From Brevundimonas sp. SORGH_AS_0993 (lineage in GTDB: Bacteria; Pseudomonadota; Alphaproteobacteria; Caulobacterales; Caulobacteraceae), in contig NZ_JAUTAH010000001.1 of the NCBI RefSeq assembly GCF_030818545.1, forward strand, positions 997,001-1,061,000: 64,000 nt of DNA. The letters are read 5' to 3'. Each line of letters opens with the position of its first letter. Position 1 is the first letter of the stretch. The notes below the pieces were generated by a model that saw only the letters and a list, made by a program, of their open reading frames with translations, did not search any database and was not told where the DNA came from. Positions 51,693-61,414 of the stretch are shown here, in pieces. Made by a program: the position numbers and the translations under genes.

Positions 51693-53168
51693 TCAACCTT
51701 CGTAGGAATCCGCCACCATGCGGTCCAGGGTGCGCACGGCGAAGCCGACGCCGCCCTCGGGCACGGTGGGGCTGGGGCTCTTGTTCGCCCAGGCGGTGGG
51801 GGCGATGTCCAGGTGCGCCCACGGTACGCCGTTGGTGAAGCGTTGCAGGAACAGGGCGGCGGTAATCGAACCGCCCGCGCGGCCGTTGCCGACGTTCTTC
51901 ACGTCGGCGATCTTCGAATCGATATGCTGTTCATAGATTTCGGGGATCGGCATGCGCCAGAAGTTCTCGCCCACCTTCTTGGCCGCCGCCAGGATCGGAT
52001 CGGCCACGGCGTCGGAGTTCGAGAAGACGCCGGCGTAGTCCAGGCCCAGGGCCACGATCATGGCGCCCGTCAGGGTGGCCAGGTCGATCATGAACTTCGG
52101 CTTGAAACGCTCCTGCGTGTACCAGAGGGCGTCGGCCAGCACGAGGCGGCCTTCGGCGTCGGTGTTGATGACCTCGACCGTTTGGCCCGACATGGACACC
52201 ACCACGTCGCCCGGACGCTGGGCGTTGCCGTCGGGCATGTTCTCGACCAGACCCAGCACGCCGACGGCGTTGACCTTGGCCTTGCGGCCAGCCAGGGCGA
52301 TCATGGTTCCGGTCACGGCGGCCGCGCCGCCCATGTCCCACTTCATGTCTTCCATGCCGTCGGCAGGCTTGATCGAGATGCCGCCGGTGTCGAAGCAGAC
52401 GCCCTTGCCGACGAAGGCTAGGGGCTGGGCGCCGGCCTCGCCGCCCTTCCACTGAATCACGGCCAGCTGGCTTTCGCGACGGCTGCCCTGGCCCACGCCC
52501 AGCAGGGTGCGCATGCCCAGCGTCTCCATCTCGGCCTCGCCCAGGATCTCGACTTCCAGACCCAGGCTTTCCAGCGCCTTCACGCGGCGCGCGAACTCGG
52601 CCGGGTACAGGACGTTGGCGGGCTCGGACACCAGGTCGCGGGCGAAGATCACGCCGTCGGCCACGGCCGACAGGGGCTCCAGCGCCGTCTCGGCGGCGCG
52701 CAAGTCGGCGGCGACCACGCGAACCGTCGTCACCGAAGGAACCTTGTCCGGCTTCTGCGTGGTCCGGTACTTGTCGAAGCGATAGGCCGCCAGGCGCGCC
52801 GCGAAGCCGACGCGCGCCGCCTGTTCGCCGGACAGGTGCGAGGCGTCGATGGTCAGGACCTCGGCGCCCGACAGCTTCACCGCCGCATAGGCGCCGGCGC
52901 CGAAGGCTTCCACCGCCAGGTCGTCCTGCTTGTCCTGCGCGCCCGCGCCGACCAGCAGCACCCCATCGGCTTCCACCGCCTGGGGCGCGGCGACGTTCAG
53001 GGTCTGGCCCGCCTTGCCGGTGAAGCGGCTCTTGCCCATGGCCTTGGTCAGGGCGCCGCCGGTCTTGGCGTCCAGCGCCTGGGCCGCGGGGCTCAGGACA
53101 CGGTCCTGGAACACGGCGACCGCGAGGATTTCAGCGGCGTCGACGGCGGCGACGAACTCGATCTTCAT
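51693..53168 (-). CDS. pepA: Leucyl aminopeptidase
   Basis: 491 residues from ATG 53168 with GGAG eight bases upstream. M17 dizinc aminopeptidase: N-terminal regulatory domain, then VGKGVCFDTGGISIKPADGMEDMKWDMGGAAAV (metal-binding Lys/Asp), the signature NTDAEGRLVLADAL, and GGSITAALFLQRFT. Hexameric cytosolic exopeptidase removing N-terminal Leu and others. First gene of pepA-holC-I78 copies. Confidence 0.96.
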   Translation of the reverse strand: MKIEFVAAVDAAEILAVAVFQDRVLSPAAQALDAKTGGALTKAMGKSRFTGKAGQTLNVAAPQAVEADGVLLVGAGAQDKQDDLAVEAFGAGAYAAVKLSGAEVLTIDASHLSGEQAARVGFAARLAAYRFDKYRTTQKPDKVPSVTTVRVVAADLRAAETALEPLSAVADGVIFARDLVSEPANVLYPAEFARRVKALESLGLEVEILGEAEMETLGMRTLLGVGQGSRRESQLAVIQWKGGEAGAQPLAFVGKGVCFDTGGISIKPADGMEDMKWDMGGAAAVTGTMIALAGRKAKVNAVGVLGLVENMPDGNAQRPGDVVVSMSGQTVEVINTDAEGRLVLADALWYTQERFKPKFMIDLATLTGAMIVALGLDYAGVFSNSDAVADPILAAAKKVGENFWRMPIPEIYEQHIDSKIADVKNVGNGRAGGSITAALFLQRFTNGVPWAHLDIAPTAWANKSPSPTVPEGGVGFAVRTLDRMVADSYEG

Positions 53169-53310
53169 TCAAGGAACTCCAGCCAGGCCCCACCTGGCGT
53201 CTGCAAGGACGAAAAGACAACGGCGCGTCTGCTTGTCGCGGACGCGCCCTCATGTGCTACTAGATGCGCCTCAACGTCGCCGCCTGCAACCGGGCGAAGA
53301 TCATCCGCCC

Positions 53311-54441
53311 ATGACCCTGATTCAACGCTATCTTTTTCGACAAATCTCGCTGCCGGTAGTCGCAGCGTGCGCCGCCCTGGCGGGAATCGGGATTCTGAGC
53401 CAGAGCCTGGACCAACTGGAAGTCATCGTCGAACGCGGCCAGAGCGTGTGGGTGATGGTCAAGCTGACGCTTTTGGCCCTGCCTCAGCTTCTGGCGGTCA
53501 TCCTGCCCATCGGCCTGTTCGTCGGCGCCCTGATCGCCTTGACCCGTCTTCAGCGCGAGCAGGAGCTGACGGCCGCCTTCGCCGGGGGCATGACCCGCTG
53601 GCAAGTCATTTCTCCGCCCGCGCGCCTGGCGGTGTTGGTTGCGCTGGTCACGCTCCTGGTCAACCTGTTCCTGCTGCCCTGGGCCCAGCATGAGGCGCGC
53701 CGTCAGGCCTTCGCCATCCGCACCGACCTGGCCGCCCTCCTGGTCGAGGAAGGCCAGTTCGTCCAGGGGCCGGACGGCCTGACCGTCTATGTCCAGCAGA
53801 TCGAGCAGAACGGCCTGCTGAAGAACCTGTTCGTCTATCTGGACGACGGCAAGAAGGTCACGACCTGGAACGCGGCCCAGGCGCGCTTCGGCCGGGCCGG
53901 CGGCGTGCCCGTCCTGACCCTGACCGACGGCTCCTGGCAGCAGTACTCGTCGAACGGAGTGCTGAACTATCTGTCGTTCGACAACTACACCCTGGACCTG
54001 ACGCCGTTCGCCGGCACCACCGAAGTCATCCGCTACAAGCCGTCCGACCTCTATCTGCGGCAGTTGCTGAACCCCTCGCCCAAGCTGCTGGAGACGGCGG
54101 GATCGCGCGGCGAACTGCTGGCCGAGGCCCATTCGCGCCTGTCATCGCCCCTGTACGCCCTGGTCGCCATGGCCCTGGCCCTGGCCGCCATCCTGGGCGG
54201 CGCCTTCAGCCGGACCGGCTATTCCCTGCGGATCGCCAAGGCGGCGGGCCTGTTCCTTCTGGTGCGCGTCGTCGGTTACGGCCTGGTCGCCGCCAGCGCC
54301 TGGAACGGCTGGATGAACATCCTTCAGTATGCCGTGCCCATTCTGGCCATCGCCGTGGCCATGCGGGTGCTGTTCCGCGCCCTCAAGCCCCACCGGGCCA
54401 GACGGCGGTTCGCCGGCGTTCTGAAAGCGAGGCCCGCATGA
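53311..54441 (+). CDS. lptF: LPS export ABC transporter permease LptF
   Basis: 376 residues from ATG 53311. YjgP/YjgQ family: MTLIQRYLFRQISLPVVAACAALAGIG (helix 1), LPQLLAVILPIGLFVGALIALTRLQREQELTAAFAGGM (coupling region), a periplasmic beta-jellyroll and three C-terminal helices. With LptG and LptB it extracts LPS from the inner membrane. Ends ATGA-overlapped with lptG. Starts the lptFG-lptD-surA-pdxA-rsmA cluster. Confidence 0.94.
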   Translation: MTLIQRYLFRQISLPVVAACAALAGIGILSQSLDQLEVIVERGQSVWVMVKLTLLALPQLLAVILPIGLFVGALIALTRLQREQELTAAFAGGMTRWQVISPPARLAVLVALVTLLVNLFLLPWAQHEARRQAFAIRTDLAALLVEEGQFVQGPDGLTVYVQQIEQNGLLKNLFVYLDDGKKVTTWNAAQARFGRAGGVPVLTLTDGSWQQYSSNGVLNYLSFDNYTLDLTPFAGTTEVIRYKPSDLYLRQLLNPSPKLLETAGSRGELLAEAHSRLSSPLYALVAMALALAAILGGAFSRTGYSLRIAKAAGLFLLVRVVGYGLVAASAWNGWMNILQYAVPILAIAVAMRVLFRALKPHRARRRFAGVLKARPA

Positions 54442-55580
54442 CCGCCCTCGGCCTCCGATCGCGTCGCCGTTCGCCGCGTCTGCCGCGCCTCGGCCGCATC
54501 GAACGCTATGTCCTGGTCCAGCAGGCGCGCGCCCTGGGCGTGGCCCTGGCGGTGATCGCGGCCCTGGTCATGCTGATCGACTTCGTGGAGGTGTCGCGCG
54601 GCCTGGGCTCCAGCATGGACCTGTCGGCCCTGCATATCCTCTATCTGGTGATGCTGAAGTCGCCGTCGGTGATCGTTCAACTGCTGCCCTTCGTCTTCCT
54701 GTTCGGCACACTGGGCGCCTTCATCGGCCTGAACCGGCGCAGCGAGCTGATCGCCATGCGGGCGGCCGGCGTCTCGGCCTGGCGCTTCGTCCTGCCGGCG
54801 GCGGGCATGGCCTTCGTCCTGGGCGTGGTGACGGTGACGGTGCTCGGCCCTCTGGCCTCCTCGGGCGACGCCCTGTGGCAGCGCGAGCGGGCGCGCATCT
54901 CCGGCGCGGTCCCCGGCGCCGGCGAACAACAGGCCATCTGGCTGCGCGAGGGCGACGACCAGCGCCAGATGATCATTCGCGCCGGCCGTCGGGATCGCGC
55001 CAACGCCCGCCTGCTGAACGTCAGCTTCTTCATCTACACCACGGGGCCGAACGGCCGCCGCACCTTCTCGGAACGGATCGACGCCCAGTCGGCGACCCTC
55101 AGCGCCGGGCGCTGGCGCCTGACCGATGCGGTCGGGGCCAGCATCGGTCAGCGCGCGGTGTCCTATTCGACCCTGGACCTGAGCTCCAGCCTGGCCGACC
55201 AGGAAGCGTTCGAACAATTCGCCCGGCCCCAGTCCACGCCCTTCTGGTCCCTGCCGAACCAGATTCGGCGAATCGAGAACGCCGGCTTCACCTCCACCAC
55301 CTATCGCCTGCGCTTCCAGCAGCTTCTGGCCACCCCCCTGGTGTTCGCGGCCATGTCCATTCTGGCGGCGGCCTTCTCGCTTCGGCTGATGCGCCTGGGC
55401 GACATGGCGCGGATGAGCGTGGCGGCCGTGGTGCTGGGCTTCGCCTTCTTCTTCCTGAACCAGTTCTCGTCGGCCATGGGCGCAGCCGAGGTGGTGCCGC
55501 CGTTCCTGGCGGCCTGGCTGCCGCCGGTTCTGACGGCGCTCGCCGCCTTCACCTTGCTGTTCTATACCGAAGACGGCTAG
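54438..55580 (+). CDS. lptG: LPS export ABC transporter permease LptG
   Basis: 380 residues. IERYVLVQQARALGVALAVIAALVMLIDFVEVSR, LPFVFLFGTLGAFIGLNRRSELIAMRAAGVSAWRFVLPA and FAMSILAAAFSLRLMRLGDMARM define LptG. Partner of LptF; overlaps it by four bases. The basic N-terminus (RSRRRSPRLPRLG) is slightly longer than in E. coli. Confidence 0.94.
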   Translation: MTALGLRSRRRSPRLPRLGRIERYVLVQQARALGVALAVIAALVMLIDFVEVSRGLGSSMDLSALHILYLVMLKSPSVIVQLLPFVFLFGTLGAFIGLNRRSELIAMRAAGVSAWRFVLPAAGMAFVLGVVTVTVLGPLASSGDALWQRERARISGAVPGAGEQQAIWLREGDDQRQMIIRAGRRDRANARLLNVSFFIYTTGPNGRRTFSERIDAQSATLSAGRWRLTDAVGASIGQRAVSYSTLDLSSSLADQEAFEQFARPQSTPFWSLPNQIRRIENAGFTSTTYRLRFQQLLATPLVFAAMSILAAAFSLRLMRLGDMARMSVAAVVLGFAFFFLNQFSSAMGAAEVVPPFLAAWLPPVLTALAAFTLLFYTEDG

Positions 55581-55634
55581 AGCCTGATCGCCTTGGACGA
55601 AGCCGCGACCCCGTCCCCAGACCACGGATGGCCT

Positions 55635-58103
55635 ATGCAGAGTGACCGCCGCCCCCGGCGCTTCATCGATTTCCGACAGGGGCTTCTGGCCGGGGTCGCG
55701 CTTGCCGCCTGGGCGCCGCTGGCCGCCTCGGCGATCGCCCAGACCCAGGCCCAGGCCCAGACCCAGGCGCCCCAGACGCCGCCCCCCGCCGCCGACGGCC
55801 TGACCGAGGGCGCGGTCTATGTCGACGCCGCCGGCGTCACGCGCCAGGGCGATGTCGTCACCGCGGTCGGCGCGCCCGATCAGCGCGTCTATCTGCGCAC
55901 TCGGGGCCATGTCCTGCGGGGCGAGAGCCTGTCCTACGACCTGTTGGCCGGCACGGCGACCGCCGACGGTCGCGTGGAGGCCGTCGCCCCCGGCGGCACG
56001 GTCGTCTATGCCAGCCACCTGGAGCTGGACAAGGATCTGGAGGCCGGCGTCGCCGTCGATTTCGCCACCCGTCTCAGCAACGGCGCCAGCCTGATGGCCG
56101 CCACCGCCGTGCGCCGCACCGAGACGGTCAGCGAGCTGAACTACGCCCTCTTCACCCCCTGCCCCATCTGCGACGAGAAGGGGCCGCGCCGCCCGACCAT
56201 TTCGATCCAGGCCGAAAAGGTGGTGCAGGACGAACAACTGCGGGCGGTGCTGTATCGCAACGCCGTGTTCTACGTCGGCCCGGTGCCGGTCTTCTACACC
56301 CCCTATTTCGCCCACCCCGATCCGTCGGTGGAGCGGGCCTCGGGCCTCCTGGTCCCCATCATCAACTACGACCAGGGGCGCGGCGTGTCGGTGGAGGTTC
56401 CCTATCTCCACGTCGTCTCCAGGTCCGAGGACTGGCTGATCAGTCCACAGATCAACACCCGGATCGCCCCGCTGCTGAACCTGCAATGGCGACGCCGGTT
56501 CGCTGACGGCATGATCGTGGCGCGCGGCGGCTATACCCATGAGCGCAACTTCGGCGACTTCGACCTGAACGGCGACGGCCAGTTCGAAAGCAATGTGCGC
56601 TTCGGCGACCGCGAGCACCGCAGCTATCTGCTGTCGCACGGCGCCTTCGACCCCGACGGCCCCTGGCGCTATGGTTTCACGGCCGAACGGACCTCGGACA
56701 AGACCCTGTTCGACCGCTACGACGTTCGCACCCCCTATCAGGACAACGGCCTCTACTACGGCGACCGCCGCCGTCTGATCAGCCAGATCTACGCCGAGCA
56801 TCAGACCGATCGTTCCTATGTCTCGGTCGCCGCCTTCTCGATCCAGAGTCTGCGGGTCGATCCGCGCTTCGCCGCCACCGACTTCCGCGACCCCAACGGC
56901 TACAAGGTGTTCGAGAGCGACGGCGACCTGCCGCTGGTCGCCCCCCTGGTCGAGGCGCGGTGGGAGCCGCACGCGCTGGTCTTCGGCGGCCGCCTGCGGC
57001 TGAAGGGCTCGGCCGTCGCCCTCTACCGCGAAAACTTCGTCGGCGCGCCCATCCTGAACCCCGACCTGGTCCCGGCCGTCACCACGGGCCTGGGCGGCGT
57101 CGACAGCCGCCGCATCACCGGCCAGATGGAATGGCGGCGCACCGTGATCCTGCCGGTCGGCCTGCGGGTCGAGCCCTTCCTGGACACCCGGGTCGATCTC
57201 TATTCCCTGTCGGACCTGCCGCCGATGATGGGGTTCGGAGGGAACGAGACCGTGTCCCGCTCGCGCCTCAGCGCGGGGGTGGACGTCAGCTATCCGCTGA
57301 TCAAGCGCACGGCCGGGGCCGACATCGTCCTGGAGCCCCTGGCCCAGATGTCGGTGTCCAGCAGCGCCGATCTGGACCCGCGCATCCCCAACGAGGACGC
57401 CCAGATCATCGAACTGGACGAATCATCCCTGTTCCGCATGGACCGCTTCTCCGGCTACGACCTGATTGAGGGCGGGGCGCGCCTGACGGCGGGCGGCCGC
57501 GCCACCATCCGGTGGTCCGAAGGCCGCAGCGCCAGCCTGTTCGTGGGCCGCAGCCACCGCTTCAACCGCGAAGACGCCTTCCGCACCAGCATCCCGGACG
57601 ACCCGGCCCGTCTCTACGACCCCAGCGGCCTGGCGTCGGAGACCTCGGACTGGGTGGTCCAGGGCAGTTTCTCGCCGTCGGACCGCATCCGTAGCTGGGC
57701 GCACGCCACCATCGACGGCTCGGGCGACGTGCGCCGGGCCGAGGCCGCTCTGGACGGCCGCTGGGGCCGCCGCAACCTGGCCAGCGTCAGCTACATCCTG
57801 GACCGCGCCAATCCTCAGCCCGGCCCGCTGAACCGCAACTACGAATTCGTCCAGTTGACGGGCCAGCAATTCGTCTATGGAAACTGGGGCTTCACCGTCG
57901 CGGGCATTGCCGACCTGAAGGAAAACGAAATTACCCGTTCCGAGGTCGGCCTGCTGTTCGACGACGACTGCCTGCGGTTCGAACTGGGCTTTCGGCGCGA
58001 CAACACCCGCGTTCGGCCCAGCGGCCCCTCCGAGGGGGTTTATGTGCGCCTAAACCTCGCCACTTTCGGAGGTTCAGGTTATGGACAGGGCGAAATGCGT
58101 TGA
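55635..58103 (+). CDS. lptD: LPS assembly protein LptD
   Basis: 822 residues from ATG 55635. Signal peptide (to about 49) then Gln/Ala-rich linker, OstA-type beta-jellyroll (GAVYVDAAGVTRQGDVVTAVG..., GEVLSYDLLAGTATADGRVEAVAPGG-like), and the large C-terminal barrel. Cysteines: CPICDEKG near residue 175 and DDDCLRF near the end, candidate disulfide partners. Inserts LPS into the outer leaflet with LptE (not in this window). The start is favoured by signal peptide position. Confidence 0.95.
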   Translation: MQSDRRPRRFIDFRQGLLAGVALAAWAPLAASAIAQTQAQAQTQAPQTPPPAADGLTEGAVYVDAAGVTRQGDVVTAVGAPDQRVYLRTRGHVLRGESLSYDLLAGTATADGRVEAVAPGGTVVYASHLELDKDLEAGVAVDFATRLSNGASLMAATAVRRTETVSELNYALFTPCPICDEKGPRRPTISIQAEKVVQDEQLRAVLYRNAVFYVGPVPVFYTPYFAHPDPSVERASGLLVPIINYDQGRGVSVEVPYLHVVSRSEDWLISPQINTRIAPLLNLQWRRRFADGMIVARGGYTHERNFGDFDLNGDGQFESNVRFGDREHRSYLLSHGAFDPDGPWRYGFTAERTSDKTLFDRYDVRTPYQDNGLYYGDRRRLISQIYAEHQTDRSYVSVAAFSIQSLRVDPRFAATDFRDPNGYKVFESDGDLPLVAPLVEARWEPHALVFGGRLRLKGSAVALYRENFVGAPILNPDLVPAVTTGLGGVDSRRITGQMEWRRTVILPVGLRVEPFLDTRVDLYSLSDLPPMMGFGGNETVSRSRLSAGVDVSYPLIKRTAGADIVLEPLAQMSVSSSADLDPRIPNEDAQIIELDESSLFRMDRFSGYDLIEGGARLTAGGRATIRWSEGRSASLFVGRSHRFNREDAFRTSIPDDPARLYDPSGLASETSDWVVQGSFSPSDRIRSWAHATIDGSGDVRRAEAALDGRWGRRNLASVSYILDRANPQPGPLNRNYEFVQLTGQQFVYGNWGFTVAGIADLKENEITRSEVGLLFDDDCLRFELGFRRDNTRVRPSGPSEGVYVRLNLATFGGSGYGQGEMR

Positions 58104-58175
58104 GCATGCCGCTTGACGGGGCGCGACCGCCCGCCGACCTGGCCGGCGGACCGCTGTGAGGAATCAGGACGACCG

Positions 58176-59591
58176 ATGGGTTTGATGCGTTATTCGACGG
58201 GGGCTGCGCTCGCGGCGCTCCTCCTCGCCGGTTCGGCCTATGGGCAGACGGCCCAAGCTAAGGCGTCTGCAGCCCAGACGTCTGTGGCCCAGACGTCCGC
58301 TCGCCCGGCCGCTCAGCCTTCGCTGCAAGGCCCCGCCGCCGGCGCGCCGAATCCAGCGGCCGGCGACACACCGGCCCGTCCGGCCGCCGCACAGCCCCAG
58401 TTCCAGCTGGCAGACGGCATCGTCGCCACCGTCAATGACAAGATCATCACCGGCTTCGACCTGCGCCAGCGCATGCTGATGCTGATCGCCTCGTCGCAGA
58501 TCCAGCCGACCGAGGAAAACCTGCCCGCCATCCAGCAGGCAGCCCTGAACGCCCTGATCGAGGATCGCCTCAAGAATCAGGAACTGTCCAAGTTCGCCGA
58601 CCAGCTGAAGGTGACGGACCAGGAAGTGGACGAGGAAATCGCCCAGATGGCCCGCCAGGCCGGCGCCACGCCCCAGGCTTACATTCAGTTCCTCGAGCAG
58701 GGCGGCATCCGGCCCGAGACCTTCCGCGAGAACCTGCGCACCGAGATCGGCTGGAGCCGGTTGACCGGCGGCCGTTTCGGCTCGCGCGCGCGGCCCAGCC
58801 CGCTTCAGGTCGAGCAGGAACTGCGTCGCCTGAACGCCGCCGCCGCCCAGCCGCAATATCTGATCGGCGAAATCTACATCGACGCCGCCCGCGTGGGCGG
58901 CCAGCAGGCGGCCCTGAACGGCGCCCGCCAACTGGTGCAGCAGATCATCCAGGGCGCGCCCTTCCAGGCCGTGGCCCAGCAGTTCTCGGCCGCCCCCTCC
59001 GCCTCGGCCCGCGTACCCGGCGACGCCGGCTGGGTGGTCAAGGGCTCGGTCCAGCCCGCCCTTCAGGCCGTCTTCGACCAGCTCCAGCCCGGCCAGCTGT
59101 CCAACCCCATCGCCGTCGATGGCGGGGTTTACATCATCTATATGCGCGACAAGCGCGACGGCGCCGCCACCAGCCTGGTTTCGATGAAACAGGCCATGGT
59201 CGAACTGCCCGAAACCGCCAGCGAGGCCGAGGTCGCCGCCGCGACCGCCAAGCTGGAGACCCTGCGTCAGGGCCTGACCTGCGACAACATCATGTCCCAG
59301 TCGCGCGCCACCGCCGGCGTCACCTATGCGGACCTGGGCGAATCCGACGTCCAGAACCTGGCGCCCCAGTTCCAGCAGTTCGCCCGCACCGGAGAAGTCG
59401 GCGCCGTCAGCAGCCCGATCCGCACGCCGCTGGGCCTGCATCTGGTCGCGGTTTGCGGCCGTCGCGTCGGCGGGCCGGACGTCCCCACCCATCAGCAGGT
59501 CGAGAACCGTCTGCGCTCCCAGAACCTTCAGGTCCTGGACCGTCGCTATCTGCGCGACCTGCGCAGCGACGCCCTGATCGAGGTCAAGTGA
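58176..59591 (+). CDS. surA: Peptidylprolyl isomerase / SurA-type chaperone
   Basis: 471 residues from ATG 58176 (AGGA six bases upstream). Signal peptide, Ala/Gln/Pro-rich linker (about 25-80), SurA N-domain (about 83-200: ADGIVATVNDKIITGFDLRQRMLML, LNALIEDRLKNQELSKF), one parvulin domain (about 225-330: GDAGWVVKGSVQPALQAVFDQLQPGQLSNPI) and a C-terminal tail. Periplasmic chaperone for outer-membrane proteins. Overlaps pdxA as GTGA. Confidence 0.92.
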   Translation: MGLMRYSTGAALAALLLAGSAYGQTAQAKASAAQTSVAQTSARPAAQPSLQGPAAGAPNPAAGDTPARPAAAQPQFQLADGIVATVNDKIITGFDLRQRMLMLIASSQIQPTEENLPAIQQAALNALIEDRLKNQELSKFADQLKVTDQEVDEEIAQMARQAGATPQAYIQFLEQGGIRPETFRENLRTEIGWSRLTGGRFGSRARPSPLQVEQELRRLNAAAAQPQYLIGEIYIDAARVGGQQAALNGARQLVQQIIQGAPFQAVAQQFSAAPSASARVPGDAGWVVKGSVQPALQAVFDQLQPGQLSNPIAVDGGVYIIYMRDKRDGAATSLVSMKQAMVELPETASEAEVAAATAKLETLRQGLTCDNIMSQSRATAGVTYADLGESDVQNLAPQFQQFARTGEVGAVSSPIRTPLGLHLVAVCGRRVGGPDVPTHQQVENRLRSQNLQVLDRRYLRDLRSDALIEVK

Positions 59592-60592
59592 CCGTTGCGG
59601 CCGCGCCTCTGGTCCTGACGCTGGGCGAACCCGCCGGCGTCGGGCCCGAGATCACGGCCGCCGCCTGGACCGCCCTCAAGGACCATTCTCCGCCCTTCGC
59701 CGTCATCGGCGACGCGGCCCTGCTGCGCGCCCAGGGCGTTCCTGTGGTGGAGGTCGACAGCCCGCTGGACGCCGCCGACCGTTTCGCCCGCGTCCTGCCG
59801 GTGATCCATCGCCCCTTGCCCGCCCCGGTCGGGGCGGGCCGTCCCGATCCGGCCAACGCCCCCGCCGTCGCCGACGGGATAGAGGAAGCGATCGGCTTCG
59901 CCCTGTCGGGCCAGGCGTCGGGCGTCGTCACGGCCCCCATCGCCAAGGCGCCCATGTACGCCTCGGGCTTCCGCTTCCCCGGCCATACGGAGTTCATCGC
60001 CGAGCTGACCGCCGACGCGCCCTATGCCGGGACGCGCGGTCCGGTGATGATGCTGACCGCGCGGGACCTGCGCGCCTGCCTCGTCACCATCCACGTCGCC
60101 CTGGACCAGGTGCCCGAGCTTGTCACGGCCGAGCGCGTGGCCCGCACCGCGCGCGTCGTCCACGAAAGCCTCAGGCGCGACTTCGCCATCGCCCGCCCGC
60201 GCCTGGCCATGGCCGCCCTGAACCCCCACGCGGGCGAAGGCGGCGCCCTGGGCCTGCAGGAGATCGAGACCCTGATCCCGGTCGCGCAGCAGCTTCGCGG
60301 CGAAGGGATCGACATCACCGACCCCCGCCCCGCCGACACCCTGTTCCACGACGAAGCCCGCGCGACCTATGACGCGGCGATCTGCATGTATCACGATCAG
60401 GCCCTGATCCCGGTCAAGACGCTGGACTTCTGGGCCGGGGTCAACGTCTCCCTGGGCTTGCCCGTCATCCGCACTTCGCCCGACCACGGCACCGGCTTTG
60501 ACATCGCCGGCAAGGGCGTTGCGCGTCCCGACAGTCTGATCGCCGCCATCCGTCTGGCATCGGAGATGGCGGCGGCCCGCGCCGCGCGCTAA
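59588..60592 (+). CDS. pdxA: 4-hydroxythreonine-4-phosphate dehydrogenase
   Basis: 334 residues from GTG 59588 overlapping the surA stop. PdxA: LVLTLGEPAGVGPEI, GVVTAPIAKAPMYASGFRFPGHTEFIAEL, AALNPHAGEGGALGLQE, CMYHDQALIPVKTLDF and IRTSPDHGTGFDIAGKG (metal and substrate histidines). Makes the aminoketone that joins with DXP to give pyridoxine phosphate. Confidence 0.96.
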   Translation: MTVAAAPLVLTLGEPAGVGPEITAAAWTALKDHSPPFAVIGDAALLRAQGVPVVEVDSPLDAADRFARVLPVIHRPLPAPVGAGRPDPANAPAVADGIEEAIGFALSGQASGVVTAPIAKAPMYASGFRFPGHTEFIAELTADAPYAGTRGPVMMLTARDLRACLVTIHVALDQVPELVTAERVARTARVVHESLRRDFAIARPRLAMAALNPHAGEGGALGLQEIETLIPVAQQLRGEGIDITDPRPADTLFHDEARATYDAAICMYHDQALIPVKTLDFWAGVNVSLGLPVIRTSPDHGTGFDIAGKGVARPDSLIAAIRLASEMAAARAAR

Positions 60593-60601
60593 CAGACGGT
60601 C

Positions 60602-61411
60602 GTGACCGACCTTCCCTCCCTCCGCGAAACCCTCGACGCCCACGGCCTGTCGGCGAAAAAGAGCTTCGGCCAGCATTTCCTGCTGGACCTGAACGTGACC
60701 CGCAAGATCGTGCGCCTGGCCGGTCCGTTCGACGGCCGCGCGGTGATCGAGGTCGGCCCCGGCCCCGGCGGCCTGACCCGCGCCCTGCTGGAATCCGACG
60801 CCGGCCCCGTGGTCCTGGTCGAAAAGGATCCGCGCTTCGTCCCTCTGTTGTCCGAACTGGACGACGGCTCGGGTCGCCTGGCGATCATCCAGGCCGATGC
60901 GCTGAAGGTGAAGGAGGCCGATCTGGTCTCCGGCCCCGCCCATCTGGTCTCCAACCTGCCCTACAATGTCGGCACGCCCCTGCTGATCAAATGGCTGACC
61001 GGTCCCTGGTCGCCCCACAGCCTGACCCTGATGTTCCAGAAGGAGGTGGCCGAACGGGTCGCCGCCGCGCCGGGCGAGGACGCCTACGGCCGTCTGGCCG
61101 TCATTTCCCAGGCCGTCTGCACCGCCCGCATCGTCATGCACCTGCCCGCCGCCGCCTTCACCCCGCCGCCCAAGGTGGCCTCCGCCGTCGTCCGCCTGGA
61201 CCCGCTGCCCGAACGCCCCGCGCCCGATCGTCTGAAGAAGCTGGAGCGCGTCACCGCCGCCGCCTTCGGCCAGCGCCGCAAGATGCTGCGCTCCAGCCTG
61301 AAGCAACTGGGCGGCGCCGCCCTGTGCGAGGCCGCCGGCATCGAACCCGACGCCCGCGCCGAAACCATCGACGTGACGGGCTTCCTGCGCCTGGCGGACG
61401 CGCTAGCATAG
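60602..61411 (+). CDS. rsmA: 16S rRNA (adenine1518/1519-N6)-dimethyltransferase
   Basis: 269 residues from GTG 60602. KsgA/RsmA: AKKSFGQHFLLDLNVTRKIV, VIEVGPGPGGLTRALLE (AdoMet motif I), LVEKDPRF, and LVSNLPYNVGTPLLIKWL (NLPY catalytic motif), then the C-terminal helical domain (RKMLRSSLKQLGG). Dimethylates two adenines of helix 45. Last conserved gene of the lpt-surA-pdxA-rsmA cluster. Confidence 0.97.
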   Translation: MTDLPSLRETLDAHGLSAKKSFGQHFLLDLNVTRKIVRLAGPFDGRAVIEVGPGPGGLTRALLESDAGPVVLVEKDPRFVPLLSELDDGSGRLAIIQADALKVKEADLVSGPAHLVSNLPYNVGTPLLIKWLTGPWSPHSLTLMFQKEVAERVAAAPGEDAYGRLAVISQAVCTARIVMHLPAAAFTPPPKVASAVVRLDPLPERPAPDRLKKLERVTAAAFGQRRKMLRSSLKQLGGAALCEAAGIEPDARAETIDVTGFLRLADALA

Positions 61412-61414
61412 ACC